Assembly: GCF_003967535.1 (NCBI RefSeq) | Contig: NZ_BIFR01000001.1 | Location: 3,781,001-3,845,000, forward strand | Length of the DNA stretch: 64,000 nucleotides | Direction of reading: 5' to 3' | Source of the DNA: Tengunoibacter tsumagoiensis | Lineage (GTDB): Bacteria > Chloroflexota > Ktedonobacteria > Ktedonobacterales > Ktedonobacteraceae | Shown here: piece by piece, positions 16,560-25,147 of the stretch | Numbering within the stretch: the stretch's first letter is position 1 | How the letters are laid out: each line of letters begins with the position of its first letter | The notes under the pieces: generated by a model | The model's database searches: none | What the model saw: the letters and a program-made list of their open reading frames with translations, nothing else | Told to the model about the DNA's origin: nothing | Position numbers and translations under genes: made by a program

Positions 16560-19442
16560 TTACTCATGTAAAGGGAGGGTCAGGGTGAAACAGGTCCCTT
16601 CACCTTCGATGCCAGCACTCTCTACACGGATGCAACCATCATGCATACGGAGGAACTCGGCCACGAGATACAGTCCCAATCCAATTCCTCGTGCCTGACT
16701 ACTTTTGATGTTGGGAGCACGATAGAAACGATCAAAGAGGAAGGGAAGAGCGTCGGCTGGAACCCCAACACCCTTATCAGCAATGCTGACCTCGATGACG
16801 TTTCTGCCATCTCCGTCTTGAGGCTGAGAGAGCTCAATACAGATAGGGCCGCCCTGTGGGCTATATTTGATAGCATTCTGCAAAAGGTTCCCAAAGATCT
16901 GCAAGAGCCGAGCACGATCACCCATGAGAAGATAGGGAACAGAGGATGGAGCCACGGTATAGCTCAGTGTATGCAGTGCCGATGTGGCACTCGCAGTCTC
17001 TATCGCCTCTCTTATCACATCTTCCAGATTGAGCACCTCTGTCAGAAGATTGATCTGCCCTCGATTCAATTGCGTCACTTCGAGAAAGGCATTGACAATA
17101 TTGGTGAGCTGTCTCGTCTGCTCCTGAATGGAAGATGTACTCTCTTTCAGCCGTTCTTTCAACTCATTGGGAACGGCTGGCGATTTATTGATGAGACGGG
17201 CCATCATCTGACTATGTGTGAGAATCACGGTGAGTGGCGTGCGGAACTCATGGGCGGTAAACGCCAGGAATTCGTCTTTCAAGGCATTTGATTCTCGCAT
17301 CGTGGCTTCATTGGTGCGGGCGATCTCAACCTCATGCTGCCAGCGCGCTTGCTCAATAGCCAGACCAGCGAGTTGCATAATCCCTTCGATAATGGCAGTA
17401 TCCCAGGCATGAAAAGAGCGGATGGGTTGGGGCAGGGGCATCTCTCGGTGATACATCTCTTCATCCTGTTCATTGACAGCAGGATGGCTACTCGAACGAT
17501 CTAATAGCATCACACCAAGGAGGCGCTGATTTTGCATAATGGGGGCAGCAAGAATCAATGTCTGTTGATATCGCTGGCTCTCTTCATCAAAGATCTCTTC
17601 ACTGACCATTGTTGAATGATTCTCCATCAATTGCGTGTGCAATGACAGGTATCGTGAATCCTCAGGAACGAGCCAGCGCCGTTGCTGAGAGAGCCAATGC
17701 TGAATGTCCGTTGTCTGAAATCCACTCTCCAACAACAGGGTAAAATCCTGTTGCGTCTGATCATAGAGCAGGACCACACCGCGTTCAATACTAAAAGTCT
17801 CCATAGTCATCGAGAGAATACGGAAAAGAATCTCTTGAATCGTGGTGATACCGGAGACAACCTGAGCAGCATTGAGGAGAGCCTCCAGAGCCCGTCGAAT
17901 CCGCTTCTCGACACGCATCTGTTCCGTGATATCACGAAAAGCACTGACGATGCCAATCTGCCGCTCCTCGCTATCAAAGAGCGGAACCACATTGATCTCA
18001 ACCGCTTGCTCACTCCCATCAGGCTGAATGGTAAGAAACCGTTCTGCATGAATATACTCGCCGCGCAAAGCACGAACCAGTGCAAAATTCTCTTTTGCAA
18101 TTGGCTCACCAGCGAGAGTGAAAGCCTGATTATTCTGCAAATAGGCTACTAAACGTTTCTTGTCATTGCGGGTCGCATGAACAAATTGTGTAGAGAGCTC
18201 GTTACTGAGAATAATCTGGCCTTCCATGTTGAACACAATAATGCCTTCGGTCATCGCATTAAAGACAGCACTGAGGGTCTGAGCCTGCTCATGAGCAAGG
18301 GCACTGGCGTGATGCATCGCTGTCAGCATCTGTGCTTTTTCAACCGCAAGAGCGCATTGGGCAGCAATATCCTGTGCAAAGGCCTGCTGACCAGGTGAGG
18401 GCGCGACCACGTCCTGGCCATAGTTCAGTAAGACAAAGCCTACACTGCGTTGCCCAATCTTCTTTCCCGGCTGCACAACAGATGGCTGGCTCCCTGCTAG
18501 CAAAGGAACAAGCAGAACATTCTCCAGCAGGAGTTGTTGCCACCACGAGCCCTCTAGCTGCTGAGCATTGAGAAAGAGAGGAGCGCCTTTTTTGAGAGTA
18601 GCCTGTAAATGCGGAACGTTTGAGATCAATGCAGGAGCGACTTGAGGAGGCGGTGAATGCGTATGGGTAGCTAGCGTCAATGTCTGCTTCTCAAGAAGCA
18701 CAATAGCAACACTCTTCACATTGAGCCCATGGAGCAGATGACCAGTGGCCATCTCCATGATCGATGGCAAGGGCTCGCCAGCATTCACGGCGGTAGCGAC
18801 CTGATAAATAGACTGGGCTCGCTCAATCAATCGTTCAGCGCGACTTCTCTCGTCCCTGGCTTGTTGATAGAGACGAGCATTATCAATGGCTACCGCAGCC
18901 TGTTGTCCAATTGCACGTGCTAATTGTTGTTGTTCACGAGAAATCGGGCTCATCGCCGACAAATTATCGAGAGTCAAAATACCAAGGGGACGGTTCTCTC
19001 GCAGGAGCGCAACCAGCAGAATGGAACGAACCGAAAAATCTCTGGCAATCTGTTGCATACCTGCCTCAAGACGCAGGTCTTCCACAAAGAGTAATCCATT
19101 GCCCAATTGAAGGCGCTGAAAGAGTGGGTCATCAAAAGGAAGCGTGCTATGCGGCCAGACACGGCTGGCACTCTCGAGGACCTTTTTCTTTACATTTGTG
19201 GCCGCAAAATAGTACGCAGAAGGTATGAGTTGATGCTGCTTCTCATCCAGCAGCCAGACGGAACAGCGTCCAACTTCACAGACCTCTGCGGTGCGACGAG
19301 CCAACACCTGTAAAATCGTCGGCGTATCCAATGAGGAAGCCAATAATTCGGAGAGCTCACGAAGCAGTTCGCTTTCGCGCAATGCTTTAAGGAGTCTCGC
19401 TTGTTCCTGGTTATGCGTCGATAAAGAATGTTCGTTTCGCAT
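16560..19442 (-). CDS. Soluble sensor histidine kinase with GAF-GAF-PAS-GAF input
   Basis: A 960-aa two-component sensor without membrane segments. In order: a GAF domain (about 20-190), a second GAF (about 220-375), a PAS domain (TLSAVFNAMTEGIIVFNMEG to IGIVSAFRDITEQ, about 390-510), a third GAF (about 525-700), HisKA with H-box FTAHEFRTPLTVI, then HATPase_c with N-box NLLQNAIKYSPQ, G1 DKGVGVP and G2 GIGLGLYL. No receiver domain or response regulator lies next to it, so it is an orphan kinase; the signal is unknown. I choose ATG 19442, with AGAGGT 7 nt upstream, over a TTG at 19475. Confidence 0.92.
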   Translation of the reverse strand: MRNEHSLSTHNQEQARLLKALRESELLRELSELLASSLDTPTILQVLARRTAEVCEVGRCSVWLLDEKQHQLIPSAYYFAATNVKKKVLESASRVWPHSTLPFDDPLFQRLQLGNGLLFVEDLRLEAGMQQIARDFSVRSILLVALLRENRPLGILTLDNLSAMSPISREQQQLARAIGQQAAVAIDNARLYQQARDERSRAERLIERAQSIYQVATAVNAGEPLPSIMEMATGHLLHGLNVKSVAIVLLEKQTLTLATHTHSPPPQVAPALISNVPHLQATLKKGAPLFLNAQQLEGSWWQQLLLENVLLVPLLAGSQPSVVQPGKKIGQRSVGFVLLNYGQDVVAPSPGQQAFAQDIAAQCALAVEKAQMLTAMHHASALAHEQAQTLSAVFNAMTEGIIVFNMEGQIILSNELSTQFVHATRNDKKRLVAYLQNNQAFTLAGEPIAKENFALVRALRGEYIHAERFLTIQPDGSEQAVEINVVPLFDSEERQIGIVSAFRDITEQMRVEKRIRRALEALLNAAQVVSGITTIQEILFRILSMTMETFSIERGVVLLYDQTQQDFTLLLESGFQTTDIQHWLSQQRRWLVPEDSRYLSLHTQLMENHSTMVSEEIFDEESQRYQQTLILAAPIMQNQRLLGVMLLDRSSSHPAVNEQDEEMYHREMPLPQPIRSFHAWDTAIIEGIMQLAGLAIEQARWQHEVEIARTNEATMRESNALKDEFLAFTAHEFRTPLTVILTHSQMMARLINKSPAVPNELKERLKESTSSIQEQTRQLTNIVNAFLEVTQLNRGQINLLTEVLNLEDVIREAIETASATSALHTLSYTVAPSSVPYLLMGDRARLLQIFGNLLQNAIKYSPQGGPICIELSQPQDGDGRNVIEVSIADKGVGVPADALPFLFDRFYRAPNIKSSQARGIGLGLYLVAEFLRMHDGCIRVESAGIEGEGTCFTLTLPLHE

Positions 19443-19759
19443 ACTCGTGACCTCTAGTGGCCTATGTGATTGCAACAGCTAACGCGATGATGCAGGCAAC
19501 ATTGATCCGTACATGCTCTACGGTTTATCTGAAGCTGACAAGCAAGCAATGTAGGACTCTGTAAATCCAGGGCAATGGGGCTTTTCCCCGGTTGAGTCAA
19601 AGTGTAACAGATTAATTGTTGATGAGTCAAGAAAGGTATGGCGTCAATTTGTAGGTAAAAGAGACGACTGAGGAAGGGAGAAACGCTATGACGCGTTGAC
19701 CTTTCGAAGAGGTCATCGCTATAATAAGACCCACGAAGAAATTTATTTGGAGGGATTTT
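19443..19759. other. Divergent intergenic region, kinase / ASKHA-like gene
   Basis: About 315 bp between divergent genes. It holds the strong plus-strand promoter at 19696-19725. I see no clear promoter for the kinase and no repeat. Confidence 0.5.
19696..19725 (+). promoter_or_regulatory. Strong sigma70-type promoter with an internal inverted repeat
   Basis: TTGACC (19696-19701) and TATAAT (19720-19725) with an 18-bp spacer. TGACCT and AGGTCA, an inverted repeat separated by 7 bp (19697-19715), fill the spacer, a usual place for a repressor operator. It drives the 19760 gene. Confidence 0.65.
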
Positions 19760-20650
19760 GTGGCATTGAGTATTGGAATTGAAATTGGTGACCTATCCTA
19801 TCGGATCTGCCTCACCGAGAAAAGTCAGATTGTAGAGTATCAGCAATTTGCAGATCTGCAGGCCGTTCAGGCATACGTAGAGCAAACCTGCGCACTCTAT
19901 CCAGAGCCAGTAATCGCTTTAGCCTCGCCCTGGCCAACAACATTAAGCGAAATCTATGAGATGGATAAGATTGGTCTGAGGGAGGGTGAACAGACATTTC
20001 TATCGGCAATTGAGAAAGCCAGTAGTAGATGTTATCACATTCCAGATGTTGCTTCTGTACCAACGATTCCACCTTACCGGCGTCTGCTTCAGCAGCATAT
20101 GGGAGGTTCTGATCTGGTCTGCATGGTTGCCAATCTGCTGTATCGAATGCGTCAGCAAGATGCCGCCTGGCCAGAGATGCGTTTCTTCTTTTTGGAGCTC
20201 GAACGTACGACAACCCGGTATGCATATCGTCTGGCCGTTATAGTTGATGGGCTACTGATTGATGCACAGGAGCAGGTATTCTCACTGTCAGCCGCCAGTG
20301 AATATGCTCAAGAGCAGGCTCAGAACATCTGCGAGCAAGCTTTTTGGGAGAGCCTGACGCGCCAGCTGGCAGGGTTCCAGGCAATTCATCATCTCGAAGA
20401 TGTCGTAGTGTATGATCGCAGCGTACACAGTGGTGAAATGAAAAATGCCGTCATTGAACGTCTGGATGAGCACTATCAGTTCTACCACTTCCCTCTGGCA
20501 GAGACCGAACCAGCAGCCTTTCAGGTTGCTCGTGGAGCGTCACTTCTCGCCGAAGGTCTGTCACAGTCCAGCCTTGCCGCAGAGGTTGTTCAACACTTAC
20601 TTCTCTCTCTGCCTCAGGCGAAAGAGCTCAATTATCAGAGCCACAGTTGA
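19760..20650 (+). CDS. ASKHA-fold protein of unknown function (DUF1464-like)
   Basis: A 296-aa protein beginning MALSIGIEIGDLSYRICL, which looks like the phosphate-1 strand-turn-strand of acetate/sugar kinase-Hsp70-actin (ASKHA) proteins. Later blocks DVVVYDRSVHSGEMKNAV and AAFQVARGASLLAEGL resemble the ligand-binding half of DUF1464-type proteins, predicted acyl kinases; this assignment is tentative. The GTG start at 19760 is preceded by GGAGGG. Its last 54 bp overlap the end of the convergent 20597 gene. Confidence 0.55.
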   Translation: MALSIGIEIGDLSYRICLTEKSQIVEYQQFADLQAVQAYVEQTCALYPEPVIALASPWPTTLSEIYEMDKIGLREGEQTFLSAIEKASSRCYHIPDVASVPTIPPYRRLLQQHMGGSDLVCMVANLLYRMRQQDAAWPEMRFFFLELERTTTRYAYRLAVIVDGLLIDAQEQVFSLSAASEYAQEQAQNICEQAFWESLTRQLAGFQAIHHLEDVVVYDRSVHSGEMKNAVIERLDEHYQFYHFPLAETEPAAFQVARGASLLAEGLSQSSLAAEVVQHLLLSLPQAKELNYQSHS

Positions 20651-21829
20651 GCCAATCATGCCTTGAATAATACTTGGAAGAATGCTTGAGAACGCATGAG
20701 GTTTTTGCTGAGCCCTGGGCGCTTCTGACTCTGTTTGTGCCAGTAGTTGCTGCTGTCTGGCAACATTCTCAACAGAGTTACGTTCCTCCTGCTCACGAGC
20801 TTCTACAATATGATGATGGTCTGCCTGCTCAGTAGGCTCTGCATTCACATGCTTATGCGCTTCGTATACGGGCGTATCTTTGTTGAGTTTTCCAGCCATC
20901 GTGCTTACAAAGGTCGCCAGATCGTTGGGTAAAGGGCGCACATTTTCACGAAAAAATGCATTAATCTCAGCTCCAAGCAGCAAAATCACCGCAAAGTAGT
21001 AAAAGTACACGAGCAGAATCACTGCAAACCCGATCTGCCCTACATAATTGCTCATAAAATGACTACTGTAAAAAGGGAAGACAACTGTCATAAAGAGTTG
21101 TAAAGCAATGGCTGAAGCCAGCGCTCCTTGCCAACTATTACTCCAGCTAATCTTTTGATTAGGAACAATGACGTAGATCGCCTCAAACAGAATGAAGGCT
21201 GCAATTAACCCGCCAGCCAGACCGGTGAGATAGACGGTAACTTGATTCTGAAGCAAAAAATTCAAGAATGAAATTTTGCTCAAAGAGGGATTGTTGCTTA
21301 CAATCCCAACAAGAATACCTGGAAGGGTTGAGGCAAAAACCATAATTGGAACGAGAATGACAAACAGCACCATCATCAAAATTGCAATGAGGTTCTGTCG
21401 AAGCAAAGGGCGTGGGCGAACACGGTAGATAATATCCAGGCAGCCCTCCATGCTAACAAACAGGCGAGAACCACCAAAGATCGCCAGCACGATAGAGATA
21501 AAGGCCAGAAGGCTTGCGCCATTGGAGAACTGCTTCAGAGCATTGCTAATGGTTGGATCATTAGGTTTAATGCCTGGAATAATATCCAGATGTTGCAGAA
21601 TATAATTAATGTGGCTGCCGAGAATAAAGCCAAGGATAGAGAGCACTGCAATTGCAATAGGGAGCATAGCAGTTAGCAGACTATAGGCTAAAGAGCCAGC
21701 AAACGTCATTGACCAATCATTGCTAAACTTCTGAAAAAATTGTTTCCAGGGACTGCTTTCGCGCTTCAGCATGTTAGTGAACCCTGAGGTTGACACATTA
21801 CGCCGAAAGCCGTGTGTATCACTTGCCAT
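20597..21829 (-). CDS. YihY/BrkB family inner-membrane protein
   Basis: A 410-aa membrane protein with the YihY/virulence factor BrkB core: FAGSLAYSLLTAMLPIAIAVL, FGGSRLFVSMEGCLDIIY, about six membrane segments between residues 45 and 290 and FYYFAVILLLGAEINAFF as the last core helix. The C-terminal 110 residues are hydrophilic (Gln/Glu/His-rich, probably cytoplasmic) and end with a hydrophobic stretch SIIQGMIGSTVALIIELF, an unusual seventh segment. Function is unknown for the family. The end overlaps the convergent 19760 gene. Confidence 0.85.
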   Translation of the reverse strand: MASDTHGFRRNVSTSGFTNMLKRESSPWKQFFQKFSNDWSMTFAGSLAYSLLTAMLPIAIAVLSILGFILGSHINYILQHLDIIPGIKPNDPTISNALKQFSNGASLLAFISIVLAIFGGSRLFVSMEGCLDIIYRVRPRPLLRQNLIAILMMVLFVILVPIMVFASTLPGILVGIVSNNPSLSKISFLNFLLQNQVTVYLTGLAGGLIAAFILFEAIYVIVPNQKISWSNSWQGALASAIALQLFMTVVFPFYSSHFMSNYVGQIGFAVILLVYFYYFAVILLLGAEINAFFRENVRPLPNDLATFVSTMAGKLNKDTPVYEAHKHVNAEPTEQADHHHIVEAREQEERNSVENVARQQQLLAQTESEAPRAQQKPHAFSSILPSIIQGMIGSTVALIIELFRLRQREK

Positions 21830-22156
21830 CTTCGATCGTTCCCCTCTATAAAAAAATGGACTGGATGCAGTATAAAAAGACTAGCTGGAGGTGCTTCTCA
21901 CATTTAGAATACAAATCATTCTGGTCTGTTCACTCTTAAAAAAGTGCACCTTCCTGTTAGTTCATCCACGGTTTATCGGGGCTTTACGTTTCACTATCTC
22001 ACGCTATGCCGTATAGTATAAGAGAAAGTGTCAGAACGCTCTCTATTTTAGACCTTCTAAACAGGTATTTTTATACAGGACGAGAAAGTGTCAGAACGCT
22101 ATCTACTCTAGATCTTCTAAACAGGTATTTTTATACAGGAGTGGAAGAATACATTT
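21830..22156. other. Intergenic region upstream of the J-domain gene
   Basis: About 330 bp, dominated by the 60-bp tandem duplication listed at 22021-22140. The rest shows no gene. Confidence 0.6.
22021..22140. repeat. 60-bp tandem duplication upstream of a J-domain gene
   Basis: Two head-to-tail 60-bp units, 22021-22080 and 22081-22140, are identical at 55 of 60 positions. Each contains GAGAAAGTGTCAGAACGCT and ends CAGGTATTTTTATACAGGA. The second unit ends 16 bp before the J-domain start, so it contributes the ribosome-binding site region (CAGGAGTGGAAG). It may be a duplicated promoter/operator. Read in frame from an ATG at 22006, it encodes two 20-residue repeats in which four of five differences are silent. 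Confidence 0.85.
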
Positions 22157-22441
22157 ATGAGTTCACAGCCCCCAAAATCTTTTGCCTCTTTACTGTGGGA
22201 TGTTGTACGAATTGGGATGAGATCCCTCTGGGGAAGTGGTGCCAATCCAGCGCGGGCAGTGCTTCAGCGTCAGCAAGCACTGGCGGTCCTGGGCCTGCCA
22301 TTGAATGCGACTCCAGAACAGATCAAACGGCGTTATCGAGCTCTTGCCAAACGCTATCATCCCGACCGTGGAGGCGATCCCAGACAGATGCAGAAAATTA
22401 TTGCAGCCTATGAGTTACTGATGAAAGACCCTCAGCGTTAA
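22157..22441 (+). CDS. Small J-domain protein
   Basis: A 94-aa protein consisting of a short hydrophobic/basic N-terminus (residues 1-40) and a J domain: ALAVLGLPLNATPEQIKRRY, ALAKRYHPDRGGDPRQM and IIAAYELLM. The HPD tripeptide needed to stimulate Hsp70 ATPase is intact. The G/F region, zinc finger and C-terminal domains of DnaJ are absent, so this is a class III J protein, which would recruit DnaK to a particular client or site. The N-terminal amphipathic stretch (FASLLWDVVRIGMRSLW) could target membrane or protein partners. Confidence 0.88.
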   Translation: MSSQPPKSFASLLWDVVRIGMRSLWGSGANPARAVLQRQQALAVLGLPLNATPEQIKRRYRALAKRYHPDRGGDPRQMQKIIAAYELLMKDPQR

Positions 22442-22472
22442 AGATCATTTCTTTCTGTCTATTCAAATTCAA

Positions 22473-23159
22473 TCAAACAACGCGAGCTCCACAATTATTG
22501 CAGAAGCGCTTCCCTACTCGTAATGGAGCGCCACATTGATCGCAGAAGCGAGCACCCGCTGGTTGAGCCGGGCTTCCAGGTTGAATGCTCGGCTGGACAG
22601 GCTGAGCTGGAGCAGGTTGCATGACTGGTGGGGTAGAGGTAGTGAGTGGTGGATTGGGAGTTTCAGGAGAGTTCTGCGCATTGCCCTGAACGGACTGAAT
22701 ACCACCTTGAATAGTTTTAGCAGCCTTCATGGCTATTCCGCCAATTGTGCTGGCAATTTTTAGCCCTCTGGCGATATCATCCATATCCTTTTTCAGACGA
22801 TGGGTCGAGGGCAAAAGAGTGGAGTCGGAGACCTTTGTAAAGAAATTTGGCCCGATCTGAAGCCCTGTCCCATCAGGGGCTAGGTGAGCCTGCTCAAAGC
22901 CGCCATTGGCAAACGTGAGATCGACCTGAGTCTCAGTACAGGTATAGCTCCCCTCCAACCGATTTTCAGGGGCAGAGAGAGAGGTCTGCTCGCCTTTCGC
23001 AAAAGATTTCGCCGCATGGGTAGCACGACTGTGTGTCTGCACAGTAAGCGTAAAGGTTCCGTTCGGAAGGAGCACAAGCCGATCGATGCGAGACGTAAAA
23101 TAATCCAGTCCAACGCCAGAGCTGTGGACACATTCATATTGACCTGTAATGGGCTTCAT
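22473..23159 (-). CDS. Zinc-ribbon protein with unknown N-terminal beta domain
   Basis: A 228-aa protein. Residues 1-115 look like a small beta-rich domain (GQYECVHSSGVGLDYFT, LLPNGTFTLTVQT, GSYTCTETQVDLTFANGG), recalling lipocalin-like or DUF modules, but not recognised. A helix and Pro/Gln-rich linker follow (about 115-200), then a zinc ribbon, FCDQCGAPLRVGKRFCNNCGA. No signal peptide or membrane segment is visible. A minus-strand single gene; role unknown. Confidence 0.7.
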   Translation of the reverse strand: MKPITGQYECVHSSGVGLDYFTSRIDRLVLLPNGTFTLTVQTHSRATHAAKSFAKGEQTSLSAPENRLEGSYTCTETQVDLTFANGGFEQAHLAPDGTGLQIGPNFFTKVSDSTLLPSTHRLKKDMDDIARGLKIASTIGGIAMKAAKTIQGGIQSVQGNAQNSPETPNPPLTTSTPPVMQPAPAQPVQPSIQPGSPAQPAGARFCDQCGAPLRVGKRFCNNCGARVV

Positions 23160-23229
23160 AGCTTTCGACTTCCCTCCTGCCTTACTGACCTGCTTGTAGT
23201 GCTAAACTATTACTGCTACTATAGCACAT

Positions 23230-24621
23230 TTAGAGCAAGGTCACATCTTCCAGTAAAGTTGAGGAATGATTGCTCGCCGAGACCAGGTCCGAGAGTTGTC
23301 GAGCCAGCTCCAACTGCTGTTCACCATCCTCAATCTTACCGATCTTGAGCAGGTAGCGACCAAACCGGACATGGATGCTGATACGAGCGGCGATGCGATG
23401 CGTCGTTGAGAGCTCTTCCACTGCCTGACTAAAGGCCTGCTCAATCTGAGAGGGGCAGATCCTGGCCAGCGCGCTTTCATCCGTCTCTGCATTGATAGAC
23501 TCGAATACACGCCCGAGCATCACATACGCTTCGGCGCGACGAAGCTTATAGCTCTGTTGGGCAGCTGCTAAAGCCTGCTCTACATAAAGCAATGCTTGCG
23601 CATAATTTTTCGCCTGAAGTTCAATATCGGCAAGGGAGCAGGCAGCCGAAGAGACAATACTGGCAATCTCCTGATGCTGATTTTTTTCTAGCACGCTCGA
23701 ATCTGAAGAAACAGCTGGCTCAACCAGCAAAGGAGACCAATGAGCAAGCAGTTCAGTCAGCAGCTTTTTGACGTGATCGATCGACCCCAGTTCCTGCTCA
23801 ATCTGAGCAATCAGACAAGTAACGGCAGCTGCGCGGCGTAGTTCGCTAATCGAGCGATAGAGAAAGCACGCATTTTCGGCATGCTTCAGAGCATGGTGCA
23901 GAGCCTCTTTGATCTCCTCCTCGGCAGTTCTCGACAGCCTATGAGCCTGTTCGAGATGGAGAAGTGCCAGGCCCCAGTGAGCTTCTGCCACATAGTCAAA
24001 AGGCGTCTCCCGCGAGATCAATGACAGGGTAAGATAATACTGTTCTAGCGCAGCTTCTGACTGACGCAGTTCGCGATAGGTAGCAGCAAGATGAAGATGG
24101 AGCAACATACGTTCTGGCTGCAATGATGAAAGATGCGTCTGCGAGGTAGACTGTTCATGGAGAGCATAGATAAAATCTTGTTGTGCCTGAAGAAATTTGC
24201 GCTGCCCAAAGTAGCAATGCCCACGTAGGGCAGCCAATCGCCAACGCTGATCTGGTGGAATCTGAGGAAACGAGAGGGTAGCAAGGAGATGGAGGGCAGA
24301 AGAGATTTCTGCCCGTTCGAGAAGTTCTGTTGCGGAGCGACGTAGTTCTTCATATGATTGAGTGGGATGATTTTGCTGATCCTGCTCACGACTCTGGCGA
24401 GCAAGCTGCTGGAGCTCTGGCAAAGACAATTGGAGCCGTTCAGCCAGAAAGCGAAGGCTCTCCTGGGATGGCTCAATGCGGTTGCGCTCGATCTGAGAGA
24501 TCAGACTGGTACTATATTGACCATGAGCAACATCCGCCAGTGAAAGATGCAAATCTTCGCGAGCGGCGCGGAGACGACCACCGATTGTCGTTGGGGGTAT
24601 ATATTTAGACGGCCGTGGCAT
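23230..24621 (-). CDS. XRE-family HTH regulator with TPR repeats
   Basis: A 463-aa protein. The N-terminal 80 residues form a Cro/CI-type helix-turn-helix: TIGGRLRAAREDLHLSLADVA, then STSLISQIERNRIEPSQESL. From residue 100 on, helical repeats of the TPR type follow (WRLAALRGHCYFGQRKFLQAQQ, HLAATYRELRQSEAALEQYY, YAQALLYVEQALAAAQ). In Gram-positive relatives such regulators often bind peptide pheromones (RRNPP type); no small pheromone gene is evident next to it. It is divergent from gyrB-like 25148 over a 526-bp gap. Confidence 0.85.
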   Translation of the reverse strand: MPRPSKYIPPTTIGGRLRAAREDLHLSLADVAHGQYSTSLISQIERNRIEPSQESLRFLAERLQLSLPELQQLARQSREQDQQNHPTQSYEELRRSATELLERAEISSALHLLATLSFPQIPPDQRWRLAALRGHCYFGQRKFLQAQQDFIYALHEQSTSQTHLSSLQPERMLLHLHLAATYRELRQSEAALEQYYLTLSLISRETPFDYVAEAHWGLALLHLEQAHRLSRTAEEEIKEALHHALKHAENACFLYRSISELRRAAAVTCLIAQIEQELGSIDHVKKLLTELLAHWSPLLVEPAVSSDSSVLEKNQHQEIASIVSSAACSLADIELQAKNYAQALLYVEQALAAAQQSYKLRRAEAYVMLGRVFESINAETDESALARICPSQIEQAFSQAVEELSTTHRIAARISIHVRFGRYLLKIGKIEDGEQQLELARQLSDLVSASNHSSTLLEDVTLL

Positions 24622-25147
24622 GCTGCTACGCCATCCTTCCTACTTGGGAATTGTCAAATGCTCAAAACTATGACAGTATATGACAGTCAAAAGTAATTAT
24701 AATCGATGCAGCATAAAAAGACAATCCCATGTGGAAGAATGAGCGTATAGATCGTAGCGCGAGGAATCATGTTCTGGCTTTACACATATGATACGAGCAA
24801 TTTCGCTAGAAATAGATTGAGCAAACGGTTCAAAAAGAGAACAGGCTCTCGAGCAGGGTTTCTAGCGACATTCCCAACAGGATAGCCCGCATCTGGCCTA
24901 CGTACCGGGCAGAAGTACCAATCAGGAGAGTTTCGCCCTCTTGCCAACCAGGTGTATGCTATAGTCGTTTTAGTTCAGTGTCATTTTTGGAAGCGGTGGT
25001 GAGAATCAGAAAAAAGATGGCAAGTCCAGAAATGGTGCCCCCTATTGGGATTAGAACTTTTGGTCCAAAGGTGTCTTGACTTTCGGGATTGAAGGCTGTA
25101 TGCTGAATTATGCAATGAAAGCATTCTGAAGAGAGGTATAAGGGTAG
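24622..25147. other. Long divergent intergenic region upstream of the topoisomerase genes
   Basis: This 526-bp stretch has no recognisable gene. It contains a perfect 10-bp inverted repeat, TCGCTAGAAA at 24803-24812 and TTTCTAGCGA at 24859-24868, which could close a 66-nt stem-loop, and the promoter at 25076-25104. I see no tRNA or known riboswitch. Confidence 0.55.
25076..25104 (+). promoter_or_regulatory. Predicted promoter of the topoisomerase B-A pair
   Basis: TTGACT (25076-25081), 17-bp spacer, TATGCT (25099-25104), about 44 bp upstream of the 25148 start. Same -10 hexamer and spacing as the murT promoter. Confidence 0.6.

Noticed and set aside
22006-22413. 135-codon open frame through the 60-bp duplication into the J-domain gene
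   Set aside because: Past 22157 it is the wrong frame of a certain J-domain gene, so I do not call it; the silent-difference pattern is noted as a finding only.
24941-24965. TTGCCA with TATAGT as a promoter upstream of the topoisomerase genes
   Set aside because: The spacer is only 13 bp; the TTGACT/TATGCT pair at 25076-25104 is far better.
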